A DNA stretch of 64,000 nucleotides, taken from Clostridium yunnanense (GTDB taxonomy: Bacteria; Bacillota; Clostridia; Clostridiales; Clostridiaceae). This document shows positions 10,498 through 19,708 of this stretch, one piece after another. The stretch is from assembly GCF_016595795.1 (NCBI RefSeq), contig NZ_JAENHN010000023.1:62001-126000 (forward strand). Direction: 5' to 3'. The notes below the pieces were generated by a model that did not search any database, had not been told where the DNA came from, and saw only the letters and a list, made by a program, of their open reading frames with translations. Every line of letters begins with the position of its first letter. The stretch's first letter is position 1. Both the position numbers and the translations under genes were made by a program.

Positions 10498-11259
10498 TTG
10501 ATTACGAAGAGAATAATACCGTGCTTAGATGTAAAAATGGGAAGAGTGGTTAAGGGCATAAATTTTGTTGGATTACAAGATGTAGGTGACCCTGTTGAAA
10601 TAGCTAAGTTTTATAATGATGAAGGTGCAGATGAATTGGTCTTTCTTGATATAACTGCTAGTCATGAAGGAAGAAAGACAATGCTGGATGTAGTAGAAAG
10701 AACAGCAAATGAAGTGTTTATTCCTTTAACAGTAGGAGGAGGAATAAGTACAATAGAAGATATAAAGGCAATACTTAGAGCTGGTGCTGATAAGACTTCA
10801 ATTAATTCTGCGGCTATAAGAAATCCTAAGTTAATTTCTGATGGTGCAGAACTTTTTGGTGAGCAATGTATCGTTGTTGCTATAGATGGCAAGCTGAGAG
10901 AAGACGGCAGTGGATGGAATGTATTTATAAATGGTGGAAGAATAGATACAGGCATTGATGCCATAACCTTTGCTAAAGAAGTAGCTAGAAGAGGAGCTGG
11001 AGAGATCCTTTTGACCAGTATGGATGCCGATGGTACGAAAAATGGATATGATATAGACTTTTTAAATGCTATTTGCAGTACTGTCAATATCCCTGTAATA
11101 GCATCTGGGGGCTGCGGCAGGATGTCTCATATAAGAGATGTTTTTAAGAATACAAATTCTGATGCTGCGTTAGCTGCTTCAATATTTCACTATAAGGAAG
11201 CAGCTATAAGTGAGGTTAAAAAGTATTTAAGAGAGAATGAAATAGAAATTAGAATATAG
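10498..11259 (+). CDS. hisF: Imidazole glycerol phosphate synthase, cyclase subunit
   Basis: Uses ammonia from HisH to close the imidazole ring, giving IGP and AICAR. A TIM barrel with catalytic Asp residues in [14 protein letters not shown] (about residue 11) and VVAIDGK (about residue 130), and phosphate loops TVGGGIST and IASGGCG. 253 residues. Start is TTG; AAAGGGG lies 9 bases before it and translation gives [12 protein letters not shown], the conserved family N-terminus, so TTG is credible. A 122-bp gap with an R4 repeat separates it from hisA. Confidence 0.96.
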   Translation: MITKRIIPCLDVKMGRVVKGINFVGLQDVGDPVEIAKFYNDEGADELVFLDITASHEGRKTMLDVVERTANEVFIPLTVGGGISTIEDIKAILRAGADKTSINSAAIRNPKLISDGAELFGEQCIVVAIDGKLREDGSGWNVFINGGRIDTGIDAITFAKEVARRGAGEILLTSMDADGTKNGYDIDFLNAICSTVNIPVIASGGCGRMSHIRDVFKNTNSDAALAASIFHYKEAAISEVKKYLRENEIEIRI

Positions 11260-11287
11260 GTAAAGTAGGCTGTTTGGAGGAGTTACA

Positions 11288-11593
11288 ATGGAACCGAATT
11301 TTGAAAAGGGATTAGTACCGGCAATTATCGTAGACGTAGCTAATGGTGAAGTATTAATGCTTGCATATATGAATGAAGAATCCTATAAGAAAACCTTAGA
11401 CACAAAAACTACTTGGTTCTTCAGTAGATCTAGAAATAAACTTTGGAACAAAGGTGAAACCTCAGGCCACTTTCAAATAGTGAAGGACATATATATTGAT
11501 TGTGATGAAGATACTTTGTTAGTTAAGGTTGAGCAAAAAGGAGCTGCTTGCCATACTGGTGAAAGAACTTGTTTTTATAGAAAACTTCTTTAA
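11288..11593 (+). CDS. hisI: Phosphoribosyl-AMP cyclohydrolase
   Basis: Opens the adenine ring of PR-AMP, the third pathway step, using zinc and magnesium. Only the cyclohydrolase domain is present (101 residues); the pyrophosphohydrolase is the separate hisE. Conserved segments are [35 protein letters not shown], and the metal-binding [15 protein letters not shown] with [11 protein letters not shown]. It starts at ATG behind TGGAGGAG. Confidence 0.97.
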   Translation: MEPNFEKGLVPAIIVDVANGEVLMLAYMNEESYKKTLDTKTTWFFSRSRNKLWNKGETSGHFQIVKDIYIDCDEDTLLVKVEQKGAACHTGERTCFYRKLL

Positions 11594-11729
11594 GTTACCT
11601 TAGCCTATTTTGGTTGTAGGATGCTATAGAAGGTTATGCTGATATGTTCCTAAAATATTGCTAATACAAAGTATGGGCTATTTTTTAGGTAAGGCTTATG
11701 TTTAAAATAGAGGAGGAATTGAAGTATAT

Positions 11730-12056
11730 ATGGAAGATGAATTAAAGCAACTTTACGAAGTTATAAAGTTTAGAAAAGAGAATCCTATGGAGGGATCATA
11801 TACAAATTATTTATTTTCCAAAGGAAGAGATAAGATATTAAAAAAGGTTGGAGAAGAATGTACAGAGGTAATAATTGAAGGCAAGAATGGTAGTAAAGAA
11901 AATGGTATAAGTGAAATAAGCGATTTGTTATATCATACTTTAGTTTTAATGGCTGATATGGAAATTGAAGTTGATGAAGTTTATCAAGAGTTGAATAAGA
12001 GGAGTCAAAAGATAGGAAATTTGAAAAGAGAAAGAACAGATATTGAAATATTATGA
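11730..12056 (+). CDS. hisE: Phosphoribosyl-ATP pyrophosphatase
   Basis: Hydrolyses phosphoribosyl-ATP to PR-AMP, the second pathway step. A small all-alpha MazG-like enzyme with the metal-binding signature KVGEECTEVIIEGKN and EISDLLYHTLVLM. 108 residues. It begins 136 bp after hisI behind GAGGAGG and is the last gene of the operon, closed by a strong terminator. No histidinol-phosphate phosphatase gene lies within the operon. Confidence 0.96.
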   Translation: MEDELKQLYEVIKFRKENPMEGSYTNYLFSKGRDKILKKVGEECTEVIIEGKNGSKENGISEISDLLYHTLVLMADMEIEVDEVYQELNKRSQKIGNLKRERTDIEIL

Positions 12057-12076
12057 TATAAAAAATATATATGCGC

Positions 12077-12117
12077 AAAAAAAATTACTGAAGAAATTCG
12101 CTTCAGTAATTTTTTTC
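12077..12117 (+). terminator. his operon terminator, related to the R3 right end
   Basis: AAAAATTACTGAAG (to 12093) pairs with CTTCAGTAATTTTT (from 12101) and runs into seven T residues. The preceding ATGCGCAAAAAA and the CTGAAG/CTTCAG stem are shared with the right ends of the R3 repeats, so this terminator may derive from one. Confidence 0.9.
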
Positions 12118-12420
12118 ATAAAAGGCATCAATATAATGTGTTACAAATATATTATACAGTAAAAATGCTAAATTTATAGGATTTTATCAAACAAAAAAAT
12201 AAAAATTTATTGCGAGAATATATTCGGAGATTTATGTGTAATTTAATTTAAGGGGTGGAAATATAAGTATAAAATCTTAAGAAAATATAAAATTTCTCAG
12301 TGAAAACGTATGAATTATAATTTGTCATGATTTAAGTTATAATTTATTGTATAATCAATATGGAGAAAGAAGAGAATAAAATATAGGATAATTTTGGGTA
12401 ATAAAGTTTGAGGTGAAGAT
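12118..12420. other. AT-rich spacer before the cell-wall operon
   Basis: No reading frame with a ribosome site. A TATAAT at 12350-12355 is the best -10 candidate for the FHA gene, but no good -35 lies at the right distance (TTGTCA at 12322 is 22 bp away). Confidence 0.35.
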
Positions 12421-12861
12421 ATGGATTTTAAAAAGATAATGAGTGCAGTTTTTGGTGCTATATTTATAATAATACTTTATGTAATTATCTACTACGCATT
12501 AAAAATAATGTACAAGGATGTTAAAACTGGTGGGAAGAGAAGAACTTCAACAGCAAAAAAGACTCATGGAATTGAAGTTATAAAAGCTTTAGATAATCAC
12601 CAACTTAAGCCAGGGTCAGTTATACCTGTGATGGATAGCATAACATTAGGAAGAAGAGAAGATAATTCAATAGTCCTAAATGATCAATTTGTATCAGGTC
12701 ATCATGCAAAGTTATATTTACGAAATGATGAATTCATTTTAGAAGATTTAAATAGTACAAATGGAACCTTTGTGAATGACAACAAGATTAGTGGAAGAGT
12801 AAGGCTAAGGGTTGAAGATGAAATAAGATTTGGTAGTACTATTTTTAGAGTTATCGACTAA
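12421..12861 (+). CDS. Membrane-anchored FHA-domain protein
   Basis: One N-terminal membrane helix (about residues 7-29) is followed by a basic linker and a C-terminal FHA domain (about 60-146). The phosphothreonine-binding signature is clear: TLGRREDNSIVL, VSGHHAKL, and LEDLNSTNGTFVN. Such proteins dock phosphorylated partners, often substrates of Ser/Thr kinases such as PrkC. Its position directly before an FtsW/RodA-type protein and a class B PBP suggests a role in assembling or regulating that peptidoglycan synthase; this is inference. A GAGGTGAAG site precedes the ATG. Confidence 0.88.
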   Translation: MDFKKIMSAVFGAIFIIILYVIIYYALKIMYKDVKTGGKRRTSTAKKTHGIEVIKALDNHQLKPGSVIPVMDSITLGRREDNSIVLNDQFVSGHHAKLYLRNDEFILEDLNSTNGTFVNDNKISGRVRLRVEDEIRFGSTIFRVID

Positions 12862-12893
12862 AGAAAATAAAGTTTTAAGCTTGAGGTGGTCAA

Positions 12894-14114
12894 ATGAGTT
12901 CGATAAAATATGAAAGAAGATTATTATTCATATCATATCTTTTATGTATAGCGCTATTTGTGGATTTAGCATTATTAAAAAATCCTATTGATATAGGTGC
13001 GCTAGTAATGGGTGGTATAGTAATAATCTTAATTGCTTATGCACATTTTATAATAAAAAGATTTTTTCCAGATGGAGATAAATTTTTACTGATTTTTTCT
13101 GCTATCCTATCTTTTATAGGAATAGCTATGTTATATAGAATAAACCCTCAATTTGCAGTGAAGCAGCTAATTTGGTTTATAATAGGAATTACTGCTTATA
13201 TATTGATAGTTGTTATACTACCTGATTTAAGAAGTTTTACTAAGTATAAATACATATATCTTGGAATTACAGCTGTATTTATGCCAATGGCACTTTTTAT
13301 AGGGACAGAAGTTTATGGGGCTAAAAACTGGGTTAAATTTGGAGGATTTGGTTTTCAGCCTTCTGAAATAGGGAAAATATTTTTTGTATTATACCTATCT
13401 GCGGCCTTAAGCAGCTATGAGGATAAAAAGAATATACTTCAAGATTTCAAGCAGCTTGTAGAGCCAGCGGCAGTTGTAATGGCGGTAATAGGGTGTATGG
13501 TACTTCAAAAAGACTTAGGGTCAGCCCTAATATTTTTTGGTATATCTGTTACTATGCTTTTTATAGCTACAGATAAATTGAAATATGTTATTACATGTCT
13601 ATTGTTATTCTCAGCAGGTGCGGTTGCCAGCTATAATCTTTTTTCTCATGTACGAAAGAGGGTTATAATATGGAAAGATATCTGGAAGTATGCAAATGAT
13701 CAAAGCTACCAGATAGTTCAAGGTCTATTTTCAATATCTTCTGGAGGTTTTTTTGGAGCTGGGCTTGGACAAGGGTATCCGGGTTTTGTACCAGTAAAAG
13801 AATCAGATTTTATTTTTGCAGTTATATGTGAAGAATTCGGAATTATTTTTGGGATAGGAATCATGTTACTTTATTTTTTACTCTTCTATAGGGGCATGAG
13901 AGCTGCACTCAGCACTAGTGATAAATTTTCCCAGTTAAATGCAGTAGGATTTAGTGCTATGATAGTAATGCAGGTGCTAGTTATAATAGGTGGAGTTTTC
14001 TCAGTAATACCTCTTACAGGAATTACTTTACCATTAGTGAGTTATGGTGGTACATCAATGATGACTATGTTTTTTGCACTAGGGATACTTCAAAAGATTT
14101 CAGAGGAGGGCTAA
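12894..14114 (+). CDS. FtsW/RodA/SpoVE family peptidoglycan polymerase
   Basis: SEDS-family integral membrane glycosyltransferase that polymerises lipid II with a partner class B PBP. About ten membrane helices. Family landmarks are WVKFGGFGFQPSEIGKI, the LQKDLGSALIFFG catalytic-Asp region, the GQGYPGFVP loop, and the C-terminal PLTGITLPLVSYGG signature. 406 residues. Cognate PBP is encoded 3 bp downstream. Whether it acts in division, elongation or sporulation cannot be told from sequence. Confidence 0.93.
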   Translation: MSSIKYERRLLFISYLLCIALFVDLALLKNPIDIGALVMGGIVIILIAYAHFIIKRFFPDGDKFLLIFSAILSFIGIAMLYRINPQFAVKQLIWFIIGITAYILIVVILPDLRSFTKYKYIYLGITAVFMPMALFIGTEVYGAKNWVKFGGFGFQPSEIGKIFFVLYLSAALSSYEDKKNILQDFKQLVEPAAVVMAVIGCMVLQKDLGSALIFFGISVTMLFIATDKLKYVITCLLLFSAGAVASYNLFSHVRKRVIIWKDIWKYANDQSYQIVQGLFSISSGGFFGAGLGQGYPGFVPVKESDFIFAVICEEFGIIFGIGIMLLYFLLFYRGMRAALSTSDKFSQLNAVGFSAMIVMQVLVIIGGVFSVIPLTGITLPLVSYGGTSMMTMFFALGILQKISEEG

Positions 14115-14117
14115 AAG

Positions 14118-15590
14118 ATGAAGGATTTATCAAACAGTATAAAAAAAGTATTGGTTGTTTATCTGGTTTTGATCTTAGCCCTAATTTCATATATTGCCTA
14201 TTTTCAATTATTTAAAGCTAATGAAATTGCTGCTAAACCACAAAACCAGAGACTATGGGCTAAAAGAAATGAAGTTCTTAGAGGCACTATATATGATAGA
14301 AATAAGAGCCCGTTAACAGCCTCATCTAAAAATGATTTGCTTACTCAAAACAGAGAATATAAGGGTGGACAAATATACTCTCAGGTACTAGGATATGTAA
14401 ATCCTAAGTTTGGAATAACCGGACTTGAAAGCAAATATGATGAACAACTTACAAATTATCATAGTGTAACTCTCAAAACTTTTGTAAAGTCATTAAATGT
14501 AGTAGAAGCTTTTAATAATAGAAATAAGACGGAAGACAAAGTAGGTAATAGTATAATTACTACCTTAGATGATAAAATACAAAGAGCCGCTTTTGATGCA
14601 ATTGGTGATAACAAAGGTTCAGTAGTGGTTTTGAATCCTAAAACAGGTGAAGTGTTGGCAATGGTTTCTAAACCATCATATGATCCAAATAACTTGGATG
14701 AGGTTATGAAACAAGCAAATGCAGGAAAATATGAGGATTCTCCACTTATAAATAGAGCGGTTATGGGGTTGTATCCTCCAGGATCAACTTTTAAGATTGT
14801 GACCTTAGCGGCAGCTATCGATAATTTGCCAGGTGTAACTGATAGAACTTTTAATGATACTGGTAAGATAGTTTTTAATTCTAAGCAATCTTTAAGCAAT
14901 CTGGATGGCCATGTATATGGTACGCTTAGCTTAAAGCAAGCATTAGCAGTTTCATCAAATTTTGTATTTGGTAATTTAGCTTTAGAACTAGGAAATGATA
15001 AATTAAAAACAATGGCAGAGAAATTTGGTTTTAATAAAGATATTCCAGCAGATGGAATTACATTAGAAGATAGTAGATTTCCTACTTTAAAAAGTAATGA
15101 AAAGGGAAGTATAGCTCAATCAGGTATAGGGCAAAGTAGCATTTTAGCTACACCAATGCACATGGCACTGGTAGCAAGTACTATAGCTAATAATGGAATA
15201 ATGATGGAACCACAATTAGTTAATGAGGTTATAAATAAAGATGGAGAACTTATAAATAAGACTTCTCCTAAGGTTGCTAGAAATGTTATTTCTCAAGATA
15301 CATCAAATACTATAAAAACTTATATGAAGTATATAGTTGATGAGAGAATGCCTAGAGATCCTAGTTGGAAGACTGCTTTTGGAGGAACTGGAGCAGCAGG
15401 AAAAACTGGAACGGCAGACTATCAGTTGCCTAATGGGCAGGATGGTGTTCCACATTCTTGGTTTGTTGGATTTGCTCCAGCAGATAATCCACAAGTAGCA
15501 GTTGCTGTAATTATAGAAGGCGGCGGTGCTGGTGGTGTGAAAGCAGCACAGGCAGCAGGTTCTATAATGAAGGCTGCATTAAATAAATAA
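14118..15590 (+). CDS. Class B penicillin-binding protein (transpeptidase)
   Basis: Cross-links peptidoglycan outside the membrane. A single N-terminal membrane anchor (about residues 9-31) is followed by a dimerisation region and the transpeptidase domain. The active-site motifs are in order: STFK (nucleophile Ser near 223), SSN near 279-281, and KTGTAD near 428. 490 residues makes it one of the shorter class B PBPs (PbpA type). It forms an operon with the FHA and SEDS genes, the usual polymerase/transpeptidase pair. Confidence 0.94.
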   Translation: MKDLSNSIKKVLVVYLVLILALISYIAYFQLFKANEIAAKPQNQRLWAKRNEVLRGTIYDRNKSPLTASSKNDLLTQNREYKGGQIYSQVLGYVNPKFGITGLESKYDEQLTNYHSVTLKTFVKSLNVVEAFNNRNKTEDKVGNSIITTLDDKIQRAAFDAIGDNKGSVVVLNPKTGEVLAMVSKPSYDPNNLDEVMKQANAGKYEDSPLINRAVMGLYPPGSTFKIVTLAAAIDNLPGVTDRTFNDTGKIVFNSKQSLSNLDGHVYGTLSLKQALAVSSNFVFGNLALELGNDKLKTMAEKFGFNKDIPADGITLEDSRFPTLKSNEKGSIAQSGIGQSSILATPMHMALVASTIANNGIMMEPQLVNEVINKDGELINKTSPKVARNVISQDTSNTIKTYMKYIVDERMPRDPSWKTAFGGTGAAGKTGTADYQLPNGQDGVPHSWFVGFAPADNPQVAVAVIIEGGGAGGVKAAQAAGSIMKAALNK

Positions 15591-15691
15591 AAAATAATGA
15601 GTAAGGTTTTAGGTAAACAGATATTTCATATTCCTATATTTGTTTATCTAAAACTATTTCTATATTTAAAATTTAAGAAGCGTGGTGTGAA

Positions 15692-15750
15692 GTTAATTGG
15701 TTAGGCATCCAATGCTTTAATGAGCTTACGCAAAGAATTAATTTCAACAA
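15692..15750. repeat. R4 repeat, shortened copy
   Basis: Begins GAAGTTAATTGGTTA and ends GAATTAATTTC; the interior (CATCCAATGCTTTAATGAGC, then CGCAAAGAATTAAT) matches the first 60 bases of the element at 35422. It lies between the PBP gene and uvrC. Confidence 0.6.
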
Positions 15751-15802
15751 GTTTCTTAAACAAAGGTGAAATTTATTAAATTCATGATTGGGAGGTACAA
15801 AT

Positions 15803-17668
15803 ATGTTTGATTTTGAACATCAGCTAAAAATACTTCCAGATAAACCTGGGGTTTATATAATGAAAAATTTATTAGGGGAAGTTATATATGTTGGTAAGGC
15901 TAAGGTATTAAAGAATAGAGTTAGACAGTACTTCCAAAACTCTAAAAATCACTCTGAAAAAACTAGAGCTTTGGTTAAAAATATTTCTGAGTTTGAGTAT
16001 ATAGTCACTGATTCAGAAATGGAGGCTTTACTTCTTGAGTGTAATCTTATAAAGAAATATAGTCCTAAGTATAATATAGCCCTTAAGGATGATAAGTTTT
16101 ATCCTTTTATAAAAATTACTACTAATGAAGATTTTCCGAGAGTGTATGTAACTAGAAATTATGCAAAAGATGGCAATAGGTATTTTGGACCTTATACAAA
16201 TGTGCCTGCTGTATATGAGACAATAGGAATGATAAAAAAGATATTCCCACTAAGGACTTGTAAGAGAGTCATATTGGAAGATGGGGAAAGAACTAGACCC
16301 TGTTTGAATTATCATATAAAACAATGTAATGCACCTTGTGGTGGGTTTGTATCTAAAGCTGAGTATGGGAAGATGATTAACGATATAACAAATATTTTAA
16401 GTGGTAAGGATACAGAACTTATAAAGAATTTAAGAAGTGAAATGAATATAGCTTCTGAAAATTTAGAATTCGAAAAAGCTGCAAAACTAAGAGATAAAAT
16501 ATTATCAATAGAATTCATAAGTGAGAAGCAGAAGATGTTTACTGCAAGGGAAGCAGACGAAGATTTCATTAATGTTTTTAGTGATGAAAAGGACATTTGT
16601 GTTCAGGTGTTTTTCCTTAGAGAAGGAAAGATTACTGGAAGGGAGCACTTTATGTTCCAAGACAAAGCAAATGATGATGTCTCAGAAATAATATCTGAGT
16701 TTGTAACTTCTTTTTATGGAGGAACAGCTCAGTTACCTAAAAATGTTTATGTACCTGACATACAAGATATTGATCTGATGGAAGAGTTTTTGACGATTAA
16801 AAAAGGGTCTAAGGTTTGGATAAAGATACCTAAAAAGGGCGAAAAGAAAGATATGCTAGAAATGGTTCAGAACAATGCTAAAATGACTCTTGAACAGTTC
16901 AAAGACAAGATGTTGAAGGATAAGGAGATAAACAGAGTGTCGCTTGAAGAGCTTGCAGTTCTGCTAAATCTTGAAAGTATGCCTGTGAGAATAGAATCTT
17001 ATGATATTTCTAATATTCAAGGGGTCGATTCCGTAGGAACTATGGTAGTTTTTGAGGAAGGTAAGTCTAAGAATTCAGATTATAGAAGATTCAAGATAAA
17101 GACAGTAAAGGGTGCAAATGACTATGATAGTATGAGAGAAATCCTTGAAAGAAGGTTCTCTCATGGGCTTGAAGAAATAAAAGCTATACAAGAAAGAAAT
17201 TTAGAGTTTTCTAAGGGCAAGTTCTCAAGTTTTCCAGATTTAATTATGATGGATGGTGGAAAAGGACAAGTGAATGTAGCTCTTGAAGTATTGAAAAACT
17301 TTGGAATAGATATTCCTGTTTGTGGCATGGTAAAAGATGATAAGCATCAGACTAGAGGGCTTATATATAATAATGAGGAACTTATTTTAAGTAGAAATTC
17401 AAATCTGATGCATATGATAACTAGGATACAAGACGAGGTGCATAGGTTTGCGATAACATACCATCGCTCGCTTAGAGATAAAAGGACACTACATTCAGTT
17501 CTCGAGGATATTCCTAATGTCGGTGAAAAGCGAAGGAAAGAACTTCTTATGAAGTTTGGAAGTGTGGAAAATATAAAAAATGCTTCTTTTGAAGAATTGC
17601 TTGATACTCCTAGTATAGATAAAAAAGCAGCTGAAAGTATAAAGGGATATTTTGCATCAAAAAAATAA
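15803..17668 (+). CDS. uvrC: UvrABC excinuclease subunit C
   Basis: Makes both incisions flanking a UvrB-bound lesion. The N-terminal GIY-YIG nuclease (PGVYIMKN...IYVGKAKVLKNRVRQYF, residues about 12-45) is followed by the UVR domain (FEKAAKLRDKILSIE, about 215-230) that binds UvrB. Then come the RNase H-like nuclease (ESYDISNIQG, MMDGGKGQVN) and two helix-hairpin-helix motifs (IPNVGEKRRKELL). The frame extends to a TTG at 15788, but the ATG at 15803 lies behind GGGAGG and starts MFDFEHQLK, as expected. 621 residues. Confidence 0.97.
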   Translation: MFDFEHQLKILPDKPGVYIMKNLLGEVIYVGKAKVLKNRVRQYFQNSKNHSEKTRALVKNISEFEYIVTDSEMEALLLECNLIKKYSPKYNIALKDDKFYPFIKITTNEDFPRVYVTRNYAKDGNRYFGPYTNVPAVYETIGMIKKIFPLRTCKRVILEDGERTRPCLNYHIKQCNAPCGGFVSKAEYGKMINDITNILSGKDTELIKNLRSEMNIASENLEFEKAAKLRDKILSIEFISEKQKMFTAREADEDFINVFSDEKDICVQVFFLREGKITGREHFMFQDKANDDVSEIISEFVTSFYGGTAQLPKNVYVPDIQDIDLMEEFLTIKKGSKVWIKIPKKGEKKDMLEMVQNNAKMTLEQFKDKMLKDKEINRVSLEELAVLLNLESMPVRIESYDISNIQGVDSVGTMVVFEEGKSKNSDYRRFKIKTVKGANDYDSMREILERRFSHGLEEIKAIQERNLEFSKGKFSSFPDLIMMDGGKGQVNVALEVLKNFGIDIPVCGMVKDDKHQTRGLIYNNEELILSRNSNLMHMITRIQDEVHRFAITYHRSLRDKRTLHSVLEDIPNVGEKRRKELLMKFGSVENIKNASFEELLDTPSIDKKAAESIKGYFASKK

Positions 17669-17689
17669 CTTTTAAGGAGGGTTTATTAT

Positions 17690-18421
17690 ATGAAGTATGT
17701 TTTAGATACACATACACACACAATTGTAAGCGGTCATGCATATACTACATGGTTAGAAAACATAAAATGGGCATCAGAAAATGGAATTGAAGTACTAGCA
17801 ACTACAGATCATGGTCCTAATATGCCTGGAGGACCTCATCTATTCTACTTTAATAATATGAAGGTACTTCCGAGAGAGCTTTATGGAGTAATTCATCTAA
17901 GAGGATGTGAAGCTAATATAATTGATTTTGATGGTAATTTAGATATACCTAAAAGAACTCAAGAAAACATGGATATTTTATTAGCTAGCCTTCATGATGT
18001 ATGTATAGCTCCAGGGAGTAGAGAAGAAAATACAAAAGCATTAATAAATGCTATGAATAACCCTTTAATAGATATTATTGGACATATGGGAAATTCATAT
18101 TTTCCTATTTATGAAGAAGAAGTTATTAAAAAAGCCAAGATTGAAGACAAAATAATAGAAATAAATAATAGTTCCTTTAAATCAAGGCCTGGAAGTGAAG
18201 CTACATGTATGAAGATAGCAAAACTTTGTGCTGAACATGGTGTGAAGGTTGTCTTAAGTTCTGACGCTCATGTATCATTAGATATAGGCAAATTTCCTAT
18301 ATCACATAAGATAATAGAAGAGGCAAGTGTTCCAGAAGAGTTGATACTAAATACAGATAAGAAGAAAATTTTAATTTACTTAAAGAAAAAAGGCAAACTT
18401 TCTGATTTAAGCCTTGATTAA
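17690..18421 (+). CDS. PHP-domain phosphatase/phosphoesterase (YcdX-like)
   Basis: Metal-dependent PHP hydrolase. Metal ligands are visible as [13 protein letters not shown] at residues 6-18, [10 protein letters not shown] near 45, [12 protein letters not shown] near 130 and SSDAHVS near 195. The 243-residue length and [10 protein letters not shown] match the YcdX group rather than classical HisK/HisJ histidinol phosphatase. The his operon lacks its own histidinol phosphatase, so this protein is a possible but unproven candidate. GGAGGG precedes the ATG; it lies 21 bp after uvrC. Confidence 0.85.
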   Translation: MKYVLDTHTHTIVSGHAYTTWLENIKWASENGIEVLATTDHGPNMPGGPHLFYFNNMKVLPRELYGVIHLRGCEANIIDFDGNLDIPKRTQENMDILLASLHDVCIAPGSREENTKALINAMNNPLIDIIGHMGNSYFPIYEEEVIKKAKIEDKIIEINNSSFKSRPGSEATCMKIAKLCAEHGVKVVLSSDAHVSLDIGKFPISHKIIEEASVPEELILNTDKKKILIYLKKKGKLSDLSLD

Positions 18422-18486
18422 AGGGCAATAATTACTTTATACTATTTAATTGAGCGTATTTAATAAAATCATGAGGAGTTTTAATA

Positions 18487-19407
18487 ATGAATAATTATTT
18501 GGAGTTTAGTAAGCTGCTTTTTAGTATTTATGATGAAAAAGATATAGAACTAAATTCTCTTATGAGTGAGCACATATATTTTAAAGTTGGAGGTCCAGTA
18601 GATATACTAGTTAACCCCAACAATGTTGAACAGGTGAAAAAGACTATTGATTTATGTAAAAAGCATAATGTCCCATATTTTATTATAGGTAACGGCTCTA
18701 ATATCCTTGTGAAAGACGGGGGAATAAGAGGTGTAGTTATAAAGCTTTGCAAGCTTAATAATATAGTAGTTAAGGGTACGGAAATAGAAGCTGAATGCGG
18801 GGCGCTTTTAGCTGATTTATCAAAACAAGCCTTAGCAAATAGCCTAACAGGGTTTGAATTTGCTTGTGGTATACCAGGCAGTGTAGGCGGAGCGGTATTT
18901 ATGAACGCAGGTGCTTATGATGGTGAAATTGTATTTATAATAAAAGAAGCAATGGTTTTGGATGATAAAAATGAACTGAGAGTTTTAAGAAAAGACGAAT
19001 TAGAGCTTGGTTATAGGTCAAGTATTGTTATGCAGAAAGGGTTTATAGTTATTAGTGCTACTTTTGAATTAAAAGCTGGTAACTATGAGGCAATAAAACG
19101 AAGAGTTGATGAATTAACGGCTAGAAGAGAAGAAAAGCAACCTTTAGAATATCCATCAGCAGGAAGTACTTTTAAAAGGCCTCCAGGCTATTTTGCAGGA
19201 AAGTTAATTCAAGATGCAGGTCTTAAGGGCTTTACTATTGGTGGGGCTGGTGTTTCTGAGAAGCATTCAGGTTTTGTTATTAATAAAGGAAATGCAACAG
19301 CAGAAGACGTATTAGCTGTAATACATTATGTACAATCTACTGTAAAAGATAAATTTGGTGTGGATCTTCATCCAGAAGTTAGAATTATTGGTGAAGAGGC
19401 TAAATAA
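18487..19407 (+). CDS. murB: UDP-N-acetylenolpyruvoylglucosamine reductase
   Basis: FAD- and NADPH-dependent second step of UDP-MurNAc synthesis. Type II MurB of 306 residues. The FAD-binding part contains IIGNGSNILVKDGG and the GIPGSVGGAVFMNAGAYDGE loop; the catalytic Ser is in PSAGSTFKRP, and a C-terminal Glu in HPEVRIIGE completes the site. It begins behind GAGGAG. Two R1 repeats and a terminator follow. Confidence 0.97.
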   Translation: MNNYLEFSKLLFSIYDEKDIELNSLMSEHIYFKVGGPVDILVNPNNVEQVKKTIDLCKKHNVPYFIIGNGSNILVKDGGIRGVVIKLCKLNNIVVKGTEIEAECGALLADLSKQALANSLTGFEFACGIPGSVGGAVFMNAGAYDGEIVFIIKEAMVLDDKNELRVLRKDELELGYRSSIVMQKGFIVISATFELKAGNYEAIKRRVDELTARREEKQPLEYPSAGSTFKRPPGYFAGKLIQDAGLKGFTIGGAGVSEKHSGFVINKGNATAEDVLAVIHYVQSTVKDKFGVDLHPEVRIIGEEAK

Positions 19408-19408
19408 A

Positions 19409-19503
19409 GATGAACCATTTCAATCCGAAATCTATTTTCAAAATTCCTCTGGGTTCTGAGAGGAGAATTTGAAAATATAAATTTAATTATGAAATGGTTC
19501 ATC
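19409..19503. repeat. R1 intergenic repeat, copy 2 (95 bp)
   Basis: Begins one base after the murB stop. GATGAACCATTTC at the left pairs with GAAATGGTTCATC at the right. The inner stem is TATTTTCAAA...CCTCT / AGAGG...TTTGAAAATA around loop GGGTTCTG, so the whole unit can fold as one long hairpin. Confidence 0.85.
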
Positions 19504-19507
19504 TATA

Positions 19508-19603
19508 GATGAACCACTTCGAACCGCAATCTATTTTTAAAACTCTCACGGCTTCTGGTGAGAGAATTTAAAAATAATAAGTTTTATTACGAAGTGGTAC
19601 ATC
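19508..19603. repeat. R1 intergenic repeat, copy 3 (96 bp), tandem to copy 2
   Basis: Ends are GATGAACCACTTCG and CGAAGTGGTACATC. The inner stem CTCTCAC (19543-19549) / GTGAGAG (19558-19564) differs in sequence from copies 1 and 2 but keeps pairing; the loop is GGCTTCTG. Only four bases separate it from copy 2. Confidence 0.85.
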
Positions 19604-19623
19604 CATATAAGTTTTCTAACATA

Positions 19624-19667
19624 AAAGAGTTTATATACTATTGATAGTATATAAGCTCTTTTTTTAG
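19624..19667 (+). terminator. Terminator between murB and the gerK operon
   Basis: AAAGAGTTTATATACTA (19624-19640) pairs with TAGTATATAAGCTCTTT (19645-19661) with one wobble, followed by a T-run. Confidence 0.9.
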
Positions 19668-19708
19668 GGAAATTTAATTACAAATAATAGCATTTGGTGG
19701 TAGATATT

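Noticed and set aside
14459-14899. 146-residue minus-strand open frame inside the PBP gene
   Set aside because: It mirrors the codons of the transpeptidase gene, has no ribosome site and no recognisable motif.
19409-19603. Two tandem repeat units resembling a short CRISPR array
   Set aside because: The units are 95-96 bp palindromic elements with only four bases between them; there is no short repeat with unique spacers and no cas gene.
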